DNA from: CBDCVO01 sp965223085 | GTDB taxonomy: Bacteria; Pseudomonadota; Gammaproteobacteria; Ga0077536 | Direction: 5' to 3' | Assembly: GCA_965223085.1 (NCBI GenBank) | Contig: OZ244981.1 | Location: 744,001-808,000, forward strand | DNA: 64,000 nt | Part shown: in pieces, positions 34,971-41,938 of the stretch | How positions within the stretch are numbered: position 1 is the first letter of the stretch | How the letters are laid out: each line of letters begins with the position of its first letter | Position numbers and translations under genes: made by a program | Notes under the pieces: model-generated | The model's database searches: none | What the model saw: the letters and a program-made list of their open reading frames with translations, nothing else | What the model was told of the DNA's origin: nothing

Positions 34971-35059
34971 AGGGATTGCCGAGCGTCCGACACGGTGTCG
35001 TAAGCCCGCAGGTAGACCTCCTCATATTTCAGCGTCCGCCAGAAACGTTCGATGAAAAC
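34862..35059 (-). pseudogene. IS3-family orfB C-terminal remnant
   Basis: The minus strand gives FIERFWRTLKYEEVYLRAYD, TVSDARQSLARYIGFYNSRR, PHVANDDLTPDAAYFGALP and IIRAA before the TAA at 34862-34864. The conserved catalytic Glu helix (IERFWRTLKYE) is present, but everything upstream is missing. The next IS3 element starts at about 35060 with its own inverted repeat and cuts the gene there. Confidence 0.9.
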
Positions 35060-35146
35060 AGAAGTGGACCCTGCCGGCTGGACAGGAAAGGAGAACTGCT
35101 AAGTGGAATCTTCTGAGATACTTCTCATTGAGAGAAGGAGCAGAAG

Positions 35147-35437
35147 ATGACGAAAAGAAAACGACGGAATTATTTGGCGGCATTCAAAGCGAAGGTGGCG
35201 ATGGCGGCGATCGGAGGTGATCGGACCCTGGCAGAGCGGTCAGAGCAGTTCGAGGTACACGCGAATCAGATCCAAGACTGGAAGAAGAAACTGACAGAGA
35301 ATGCTGAGCAGGTTTTCGGTGCTGGTGCGGTAGCCGCTGCGCAGACTGAGCAAGAGGCCGAGAAGCTGCACGCGAAGATAGGCCAGCTGACGATGGAGAA
35401 CGATTTTCTGTCAAAGTTTCTCGGACGCGATCTGTGA
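35147..35437 (+). CDS. IS3-family transposase OrfA
   Basis: 96 residues: KRKRRNYLAAFKAKVAMAAI then a helix-turn-helix (LAERSEQFEVHANQIQDWKKKL), and a C-terminal leucine zipper (EAEKLHAKIGQLTMENDFLS). This is the DNA-binding OrfA of the IS3 subgroup, which normally makes a fused OrfAB transposase by programmed frameshift. Its frame is intact, and its end overlaps the GTG 35434 that would begin orfB. Confidence 0.93.
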   Translation: MTKRKRRNYLAAFKAKVAMAAIGGDRTLAERSEQFEVHANQIQDWKKKLTENAEQVFGAGAVAAAQTEQEAEKLHAKIGQLTMENDFLSKFLGRDL

Positions 35438-36277
35438 GCGAGCGCCGAGCAGTTGTTCATAGTGCTCACGAACTACCGAAGGTGCGGTATTGTGGGTTGT
35501 TGGATATGACGCGTTCGACGGCGTAACCAGGCCACAGGGATCTCAGAGGAAGACCTCGAATTGATGCGTCTAATCGATGAGATCCACCTGGAGTTGCCAT
35601 TTTACGGTTTGCGCCGGATCCGAGATGAGCTGACGGATCGGGGTCATCGGGTCAATCGCAAACGGATGCAACGATTGATGCATCAGATGGGTATCTCGGC
35701 GCTGTACCCGAAGCGGAAGACGAGCAAGCCTGGGAAGGGTCACAAGGTCTATCCGTACTTGCTCAGGGGTCTGTCGATAACGCGACCGAATCATGTCTGG
35801 GCCGCGGATATCTGTTATATCCCGATGGCGAAAGGTTTCATGTATTTGGTTGCCATCATGGACTGGCACTCGCGCCGGGTGTTGTTCTGGCGGCTGTTCA
35901 ATACGCTGGACAGTCGCTTTTGTGTCGAGGCGCTCGAGGAGGCGCTGGCACGCTTTGGTCGACCTGAGATATTCAATACCGACCAGGGCGCGCAGTTCAC
36001 CTCTGAGGCCTTCACCGGCGTCCTAAAGGCACAGGAGGTGGCGATAAGCATGGATGGTCGTGGCCGATGGCTGGACAACGTGTTTATCGAGCGGCTGTGG
36101 CGCAGCGTAAAATACGAGGATATCTATTTGCGGGCCTATGAGACGCCGGCAGCGCTTCGAGCTGGCCTCACGCGATACTTTGCATTTTATAATTCCCGGC
36201 GTCGTCACACGGCATTGGGCCGACGCACCCCGGATGCGGTGTATTTCGGTCAGGCCGCCGACAACTTGGTGGCCTGA
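35434..36277 (+). pseudogene. IS3-family transposase OrfB, two-base deletion near 35523
   Basis: Reading from GTG 35434 gives SERRAVVHSAHELPKVRYCG and LLDMTRSTA, then TAA. The rest continues in the +1 frame from about 35525 (NQATGISEEDLELMRLIDEI). A sequence such as GCGTAYAACCAG appears to have lost two bases. The downstream part is a complete rve integrase core: the DDE residues lie in VWAADICYI, NTDQGAQF and DNVFIERLWRSVKYE. An internal ATG at 35561 could still yield a 238-residue core without its HTH_21 lead. Confidence 0.85.
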
Positions 36278-36330
36278 CCACGGGCGAGGATTTCACTTAA
36301 GCGGCTGCCCAAATTTTGGGGTCCACTTCT

Positions 36331-36726
36331 AAGACGGAAAATACAATTCGCGTACTTCCTCAGGTGTCTGCGGTGGATGATTGTCCATCAAGGGGTAGGC
36401 GCTCACACCGAACGGCGTTGCTTCCGCGTAACGCAGTTTTTCCGTGGATATGAAGATGATCGTGTCGTGATCCATCGCCGGGGCCAGGTCTAAATTCCGG
36501 GTAATATCCCAAACTTTTTGTAAGGTGTCGGCGTGATAAATTTCCCCCTCCTTGCGCTTTACCATGATCGCAACTGTTAGCGGATTACCGAAATTGCGAT
36601 GGTCGAAATATACCTGCACGAATGGGTCGTCTTTCGGCAATAAGTCGTTGAAGATGGTGCGAATGTCGACCTTGTCTAGACCGCGACGCGGTATTTCATC
36701 ACCAGACGAGCAATAGTAAATCTCAC
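36331..36726 (-). pseudogene. RND-superfamily exporter (MMPL-like) N-terminal remnant
   Basis: From GTG 36726 the frame reads VRFTIARLVMKYRVAV and stops at TAG. The other frame then carries LDKVDIRTIFNDLLPKDDPF and VQVYFDHRNFGNPLTVAIMV, up to NHPPQTPEEVRELYF, where the IS3 end begins. This is the N-terminus of a large putative exporter of the RND superfamily, commonly linked with DUF1329 and fatty-acid genes. The first transmembrane helix has been lost by an internal deletion, and the remaining roughly 650 residues are gone. It followed the enoyl-CoA hydratase gene directly (TAGGTGTGAG). Confidence 0.8.
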
Positions 36727-36728
36727 AC

Positions 36729-37550
36729 CTATTCCCCCGTAAATTGCGCCATGCGTTTTTCTTTAAACGCGCTCACTGCTTCGATGTGATCAGCGGTACG
36801 TGCGCAACGTACTGTGAATTCCGCTTCAAGTGCGAGGGTGTCCGAGAGACTGCAGGCGGTCGCAGCGTTGATCGTGGTTTTCATGTATCTCAGCGCGATC
36901 GGCGGGCCGCTGGCGATGCGTCGTGCAATGTCACGCGTACGATCGCGTAAATCTTCATCGGAAACCACTTCATTGACGATCCCTAGTGACAAACAGTTTT
37001 GCGCGCTTATACGGTCGCCGAGCCAATAAAGCTCCTTCGCTTTGGCCGGACCAACGAGATGGTTTAGCAACCAACTGCCACCGTAGTCACCAGGTAGCCC
37101 CACATTCGTGAATCCGGTTGTCACAAATGCGCTTGCTGCCGCGATGCGGAGGTCACAAGCGAGCGCGATTGAAAAGCCAGCACCAGCCGCTGGTCCGGGT
37201 AAAGAAGCAATTGTCGGAATCGGGTGTTCGTACAAACGTCTGCTGAGGGTCTCTTCTCGTTGGGTAAGATCGGCAACGGCTTCTGCCTGTGACCGTGCAG
37301 CGATGCTGTTCTGGTTACTATCACCCATCCCAGAAATGTCGCCGCCAGCACAAAATGCTTGTCCTGCACCGGTGATCACGATACAACGAATGTCGCTACC
37401 GGTTTCTAGCCTCAGTAAAACTTCGCGCAAAGCTGGTGTCAGTTCGTCTGACAGCGCATTACGTTTTTCCGGGCGGTTTAAGGTAATGGTCGCGACTGCA
37501 TGCTCCACATCGCAAAGTAACTGCTGGGTCCCAGTGTCGATTGATTTCAT
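36729..37550 (-). CDS. Enoyl-CoA hydratase/isomerase family protein
   Basis: 273 residues from ATG 37550. Motifs are NRPEKRNALSDELTPALREVL, GAGQAFCAGGDISGMG (first oxyanion glycine), SLPGPAAGAGFSIALACDLRIA and TTGFTNVGLPGDYGGSWLL. At the second catalytic position Gly-Asp replaces the usual Glu (P-D instead of P-E), again as in isomerase-type members. The C-terminal end is AVSAFKEKRMAQFTGE. Its stop touches the RND exporter remnant, with which it once formed an operon. It is intact. Confidence 0.9.
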   Translation of the reverse strand: MKSIDTGTQQLLCDVEHAVATITLNRPEKRNALSDELTPALREVLLRLETGSDIRCIVITGAGQAFCAGGDISGMGDSNQNSIAARSQAEAVADLTQREETLSRRLYEHPIPTIASLPGPAAGAGFSIALACDLRIAAASAFVTTGFTNVGLPGDYGGSWLLNHLVGPAKAKELYWLGDRISAQNCLSLGIVNEVVSDEDLRDRTRDIARRIASGPPIALRYMKTTINAATACSLSDTLALEAEFTVRCARTADHIEAVSAFKEKRMAQFTGE

Positions 37551-37664
37551 GTCTTGCCCATCATTTTCGCTCGGTACCAGATCGCCGACGCGGTAATATA
37601 TCATCGATTGTGAAGACGCTTCTGACCAAGGTCGTAACCTCGTGGATAATCTAAGGGGCAGCGC

Positions 37665-38543
37665 ATGACGGCGACTGCGCTTGCTTGTTTCGAGCGATGC
37701 TTAAATAGGGAATACTCTCCGCAACGATGTCCCAGCGAGTCTGATTTCTACGCGCTATGGGAGCAACGAGAGCTTTCGTCGTTACCGCCCTGCGAGTGCG
37801 CGATCGTGGGCGCCATGCTTGCAGATCGTTTACCGTGGGTATTTGCTGCGGGTTATCAAGCCACACTTCGTAACGCATTTGCGTCGTTACCCGCAGGCGG
37901 TTGGGCCGCCTTTGCCGCAACCGAAGACACGCGATCGCCCTCAGAATACCCGGGTACCGAGCTAATGCCGGCAGAGCTCGGATTTCGCTTAAACGGTAAT
38001 AAGTCGTGGATCGCGCATTCGAAATGCGTCGACCACTTAATCGTGACTGTCAATGATCCCGGTGGCGACAAATATCGTGCACGGGGCACGATAATCGCAA
38101 GTGACGCCGAAGGGGTTATGCTCACACATCGTGACCGACCACGTTTTTTGGGTGCAATGAGCCAGGGTTTCGCGCATTTTGATAATACTCCTGTCGCCAC
38201 GGACGCGGTGTTCGAATTCGAACCAATTCGTCAATTTGGGCGTACTGAAGCGAAGTTTGTCATGCTTGCCTGTGTCTCGTTTATGGTCGTTCAACTTGGC
38301 GAAAAATACCCGTTACGTGAGCGCTTGCTGACGCTGGCGGGTGCACTTCTGACATTGTTGGCCGAACAAGAGACGTCGAGGCAACTGTACGCGGTACTTG
38401 ACCGTTATTACCAATCTTGTGTCCACGACTTTGAACGGAGCGCCGCTGCGGAGCGCATTCCGCAGTTTGAAAACGATAAACAACTATTCCGCATGTATAC
38501 CGCTCGCATTCAGCGGCGTGGCGAGTTTGCAAGAAAGAGTTGA
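37665..38543 (+). CDS. Divergent acyl-CoA dehydrogenase-like protein
   Basis: 292 residues. The middle beta-domain of acyl-CoA dehydrogenases can be traced (GWAAFAATEDTRSPSEYPG, LNGNKSWIAHSKCVDHLIVTV, LTHRDRPRFLGAMSQGFAHFDNTPV). A short helical end carries a terminal stretch of FERSAAAERIPQFENDKQLF. The flavin-contact motif (usually TEPxAGSD) is degraded, and the protein is about 90 residues shorter than normal, with an abbreviated N-terminal helical domain. It may be a specialised or non-catalytic member. No clear Shine-Dalgarno precedes the ATG. It is divergent from the enoyl-CoA hydratase gene with about 110 bp between. Confidence 0.7.
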   Translation: MTATALACFERCLNREYSPQRCPSESDFYALWEQRELSSLPPCECAIVGAMLADRLPWVFAAGYQATLRNAFASLPAGGWAAFAATEDTRSPSEYPGTELMPAELGFRLNGNKSWIAHSKCVDHLIVTVNDPGGDKYRARGTIIASDAEGVMLTHRDRPRFLGAMSQGFAHFDNTPVATDAVFEFEPIRQFGRTEAKFVMLACVSFMVVQLGEKYPLRERLLTLAGALLTLLAEQETSRQLYAVLDRYYQSCVHDFERSAAAERIPQFENDKQLFRMYTARIQRRGEFARKS

Positions 38544-38552
38544 TAGCGATCT

Positions 38553-39143
38553 TTATCGGTCGGCGGGTGTTTTACTGATCAATGCCACACCTAGCGCAGT
38601 GATAGCTATTCCAAGCAATTGCATGTGGCTTAGTCGCTCATCAAACAATACATAGGCTTGCAAGGACGTAAGTACTGGGACGAGGTAAAACAGGCTTGAT
38701 ACCTTTGATGCCGCGCCTAGGCGAATGAGTAAAAGCAAGATGCCGACTGCGCCGATCGAGAGCGCTAGGCTTAACTAGATCACCACTAAGATGACCGTGG
38801 CGTTCCATTCGATACGCCCAGTTTCAAATAAACTTGCATAGAGCGCACATACAACACAGGCACTCGTCACTTGAACGAAGGAACCACCCCATAGTTCGAC
38901 ACACGGGATAAAACGTTTTTGATAGATCGTGCCAACCGTGATCGCGATTAAGGCCGCGACGCACAGGACAAGCAAAGTCCAGCTTAGGTTATCACCTCCG
39001 ATGCCCTTGGTCACGACCATGCTGAGCCCAATAAACCCGAGCCACCCACGTGTCGATATGCGCTCGCCCAACAGTGGAACAGCGATGATCGCGGTGAGGA
39101 TGGGTTGTATCCCTGCGATCAATGCCGCGATACTAGAAGCCAT
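38553..39143 (-). pseudogene. EamA/DMT transporter, truncated and interrupted by TAG
   Basis: The frame from 39143 (MASSIAALIAGIQPILTAII) covers the second EamA repeat: LLGERISTRGWLGFIGLSMV, then AALIAITVGTIYQKR. It stops at TAG 38775-38777, where Trp (TGG) is expected. It continues in the same frame as LSLALSIGAVGILLLLIRLG and AASKVSSLFYLVPVLTSLQA to a normal end (GVALISKTPADR). The first half of the transporter is missing upstream of 39143. With a missing N-terminus and a nonsense codon it cannot make a functional carrier. Confidence 0.85.
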
Positions 39144-39266
39144 CCAGCGATCATGGGTAGGGTATTAACCGCGACACGCCTCTCACCACGATCAATGAGG
39201 GGATCTCTGCAGTTGGAGCCTATATTTATTCCTCGACAGCGGCGCGAGGCGCCATCGAAGGTTAGA

Positions 39267-39926
39267 TCAGCGTACGCGAGCAGATGCTTCAAGAAGTTCA
39301 TCAGCGCGAGCAATCACTGCCCGAATGTCGGTTCTCTGCCAATAACCCGGCAATAGGCTGCGTGCCTGGTGATGAGAAGCCCCGAGCGGTTGCTCGTCCA
39401 GAATTCGAAATGGGACGAAGGCGGCGAAAGCACGACACACTTTCTCGGAAAGAAACGCAATGAGCCACTGAACGGATGGGTGATTGAGAAGGTAGCCCTT
39501 CAAAGTAACGACCAACCCGACGGTTACGGTGCGCGCCCGTCCCCGAAATTGCGGAACGACCATGAATCGGCCCATCTCGACGACCGATCCGTACGGCACC
39601 CCCGCCGGCAACGTTACGTTGAAATACTCGAGCGTCGGCAATCCGATAGCGGATGCATGGGTGATCCGTCCGCAACCAACGATTTCGTCTTGATGCAGGG
39701 CGATAACGTTATCAGAAACCGTATCGTATTTGTCCGAAAATGTACCGTCGGAATACGCGGCGGGATTGATATAACCCTCCTCGCAGTAGATCCGATACCG
39801 GAAACGGTAGAGTGCGGCTTCATCTTCTTCTCGTGCAATACGAAACGATAACCCGTGAAACGTGCGCGCATGGAGAGAGAAAAGCGCTCTTCCCACTTGA
39901 GTCCGAAGAAGCGATCGCGAATCCAT
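39267..39926 (-). CDS. GNAT-fold N-acyltransferase, exosortase/autoinducer-synthase type
   Basis: 219 residues. FRIAREEDEAALYRFRYRIYCEEGYI is the N-terminal signature shared by LuxI-like synthases and the acyltransferases found with PEP-CTERM/exosortase systems. DEIVGCGRITHAS and VVEMGRFMVVPQFRGR form the acyl-CoA/ACP-binding beta strands. The Arg-Gly-Arg after VVPQF is the P-loop-like pyrophosphate contact. It probably transfers a fatty acyl chain to an amino group. No LuxR-type partner is seen, so a quorum-sensing role is not supported. It stands alone on the minus strand. Confidence 0.8.
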   Translation of the reverse strand: MDSRSLLRTQVGRALFSLHARTFHGLSFRIAREEDEAALYRFRYRIYCEEGYINPAAYSDGTFSDKYDTVSDNVIALHQDEIVGCGRITHASAIGLPTLEYFNVTLPAGVPYGSVVEMGRFMVVPQFRGRARTVTVGLVVTLKGYLLNHPSVQWLIAFLSEKVCRAFAAFVPFRILDEQPLGASHHQARSLLPGYWQRTDIRAVIARADELLEASARVR

Positions 39927-40005
39927 CGATTCAACTTACCGGCCGGCGCGATTGGGCGTCCCCGGCGCGCGGGACAAGCATAGCGCTGCCGGAGACGAAT
40001 GCGAC

Positions 40006-40476
40006 TCAGTTTTCAATAAATGCCTTCTGATACGTCGCAAGATCGAAGTAATCTCGCCAAACTTCGATTTTGCCGCCCCTCATCTCAAATACGCCGACGC
40101 ACGGAAGTGCAACCCGTTTGTCGGCGATCCGAGTATGGTCGACCCGCTCGGCGATCACGACGTCACCTCGTGACATTAGGTTGATGACTTCCCAACGAGT
40201 CTCCGACCAGTCGTCGATGAAACGCTGAATGAACTCTTTTAGCTTCTCGTGGCCCGATACGGGCTCGAGCATCATGTTGTGGTAGACCCCGTCCGGGGCG
40301 AAGTAGGCGATGAGCTCGGCCGCGTCAAGCCGGGACCAAGCAGCGATAAACTCGGCAACGACTGTTTCGTTGTCGATGTCTCGGGCTTCAGCAGCGGTGT
40401 TTCCCGATACCGCCGTCAAAATGGCCATAAGCGCGCATACGACGAGCATCCGAATATTTCCAGTCACATTTATCAT
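40006..40476 (-). CDS. Exported limonene-1,2-epoxide hydrolase-like protein
   Basis: 156 residues. A signal peptide (MLVVCALMAILTAVSG) precedes a compact SnoaL/LEH fold. The Asp-Arg-Asp catalytic set of limonene-epoxide hydrolase is matched by AERVDHTRI (Arg and Asp two apart) and KIEVWRDYFDLATYQKAF (second Asp), with the FAPDGVYHNMMLEPVSG substrate pocket strand ahead. The enzyme should add water to a small epoxide. Secretion is unusual, as characterised LEH is cytoplasmic. ATG 40476 has AAGGAG about eleven bases upstream, and a GTG four codons earlier would overlap it. Its neighbours do not reveal a substrate. Confidence 0.85.
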   Translation of the reverse strand: MINVTGNIRMLVVCALMAILTAVSGNTAAEARDIDNETVVAEFIAAWSRLDAAELIAYFAPDGVYHNMMLEPVSGHEKLKEFIQRFIDDWSETRWEVINLMSRGDVVIAERVDHTRIADKRVALPCVGVFEMRGGKIEVWRDYFDLATYQKAFIEN

Positions 40477-41173
40477 CCTAGCGCTCACTCCTTGGTTCGA
40501 TACTCGAGTAAGGGTAGACGCTCATATTACACGATGTTCGTTCGCGCTCCCGTGCCAACGTAAATGTTTTCGACCGCCGTTCGTCGGCACATCAGATTTC
40601 TAGGCCGTGACCCTTAGAGTAATGAGCTTAGCCTAATCGGCATTATTACTTGCATTGTTGCGCCTAATGTGTGCTCCTGTTCGCCAGTCGCCCTGAGGAC
40701 ATGACCGGTGTGCTCGGCATTGCTTAGCGCTGCATTGCCACACACCTGACCAAGAAGACGGGGTTCACGAGTAAGACGGCAGACCGGCGCGGTCACCATG
40801 ATCCGGTGCCTCGGAGCTCTGATAACGCAGTCGTGGACAATGGGGTGGCCATCACTTCTGCCGCCGCGGATGTGGATTGTCATCGTCGGCTCTGCAAACG
40901 CAGGCACGCTGGAGATCACGTCGGGAGGAACGCTAACGGGGTTCCAAGGCAAGGTCGGCCACCGCCCTGATCCTTACGGAGAAACATCGGTGTTCACAGG
41001 GTGGTTCGGTATCGCAGCGGTTCTCGAGGTAATCCGCGGGGTCAATCTTCAGCGCGAATCATCCGGAATTTTAGCTATTAATTCGCGTAAGGACCGTAAG
41101 AGCGGCAAGATATCGTTTTCTCAGCTGTCATTGGAATGAAACATAATGGCGGTCACCGGACGAACCCGTAGAC
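40477..41173. other. Long gap with one doubtful open frame
   Basis: Plus-strand 40798-41139 is open for 113 codons and ends FTGWFGIAAVLEVIRGVN ... NSRKDRKSGKISFSQLSLE. The minus strand of the same area is also open. Neither has a ribosome binding site or a family I recognise, so no gene is called. The last 30 bases before 41174 hold the ABC operon leader; no good SD is seen before its ATG. Confidence 0.35.
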
Positions 41174-41932
41174 ATGATCCGCAACAACGACAAAGCATCC
41201 GGTCCAGTGCCGGTCTCTACGACCGGCAGACGGGTTGTATTTCATGCCGAGGGCCTGACCAAGGTCTACCGGATGGGGGAGATGGAGGTGCATGCCCTGC
41301 GCGGGGTGGACCTCGAACTGTACGATGGTGAACTGGTGGTGTTACTTGGCCCCTCCGGCAGCGGCAAGTCCACCTTGCTGAACATCCTTGGCGGGCTGGA
41401 TTCGGCCACCAGCGGCACCGTGCGTTACCTGGACCACAATTTGGTGCAGACCACGGAACGGGAACTGACTAAATACCGTCGCCACCATGTCGGCTTTGTG
41501 TTCCAGTTCTATAATCTGATCCCCAGTCTCACCGCGCTGGAAAATGTCGCGGTGGTGACTGAGATCACCGAAAACCCGATGAGGCCGGAAGATGCGTTGG
41601 CCTTGGTGGGTCTGAGCGATCGGGTCAATCATTTTCCAGCACAGCTTTCCGGCGGCGAACAGCAGCGTGTCGCCATCGCCCGCGCCATCGCCAAGAACCC
41701 CGACGTGTTGCTGTGCGACGAACCCACCGGCGCACTGGATTCCAAGACTGGCATCGTGGTGTTGGAAGCGCTGCAACGGGCTAACCAGGAACTGGGAACC
41801 ACCACGGCAGTGATCACACACAACGCCGGTATTGCGCAAATGGCGGATCGGGTGATCCATCTGGCCGACGGGCGCATCAGCGAAGTGTATGAGAATAAAA
41901 CCAAGGTCGCGCCACGCGAGCTGAGCTGGTAG
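41174..41932 (+). CDS. ABC transporter ATP-binding protein, MacB/LolD type
   Basis: 252 residues. Walker A is GPSGSGKSTLLN, the Q-loop is in VFQFYNLIPSLTALENV, the signature motif is LSGGEQQRVAIARA, Walker B is VLLCDEPTGALDS and the switch His is in AVITHNAG. It is the typical ATPase of type VII (mechanotransmission) ABC systems. An extra 20 residues precede the domain. Six bases separate its stop from the permease start, and a membrane fusion protein gene follows, so this is a three-gene efflux operon. The codon use is more GC-rich than in the genes around 33-40 kb, perhaps reflecting acquisition. Confidence 0.95.
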   Translation: MIRNNDKASGPVPVSTTGRRVVFHAEGLTKVYRMGEMEVHALRGVDLELYDGELVVLLGPSGSGKSTLLNILGGLDSATSGTVRYLDHNLVQTTERELTKYRRHHVGFVFQFYNLIPSLTALENVAVVTEITENPMRPEDALALVGLSDRVNHFPAQLSGGEQQRVAIARAIAKNPDVLLCDEPTGALDSKTGIVVLEALQRANQELGTTTAVITHNAGIAQMADRVIHLADGRISEVYENKTKVAPRELSW

Positions 41933-41938
41933 GCAGGT

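Larger units (their letters stand above)
35060..36330 (+). mobile_element. IS3-family insertion sequence, inactive by frameshift
   Basis: 1,271 bp. Left end AGAAGTGGACCC (35060), right end GGGTCCACTTCT (36330), matching as 12-bp terminal inverted repeats with further partial pairing inward. It holds orfA and a frame-damaged orfB. No target duplication is seen: its left flank is another IS3 fragment and its right flank is a truncated RND exporter gene, which suggests an adjacent deletion or replicative rearrangement after insertion. Confidence 0.9.

Noticed and set aside
35060..36330. Programmed frameshift between IS3 orfA and orfB as the explanation for the split transposase
   Set aside because: The break is inside orfB, about 90 bases after its start, and needs two missing bases; the normal orfA/orfB overlap is separate and intact.
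39267..39926. LuxI-type quorum-sensing synthase
   Set aside because: The N-terminal signature is shared with exosortase-associated acyltransferases, and no LuxR-type regulator is nearby.
40798..41139. 113-codon frame as a ketoacyl-synthase or thiolase remnant
   Set aside because: The end (NSRKDRKSGKISF) gave a faint resemblance only; no active-site block is present and there is no ribosome binding site.
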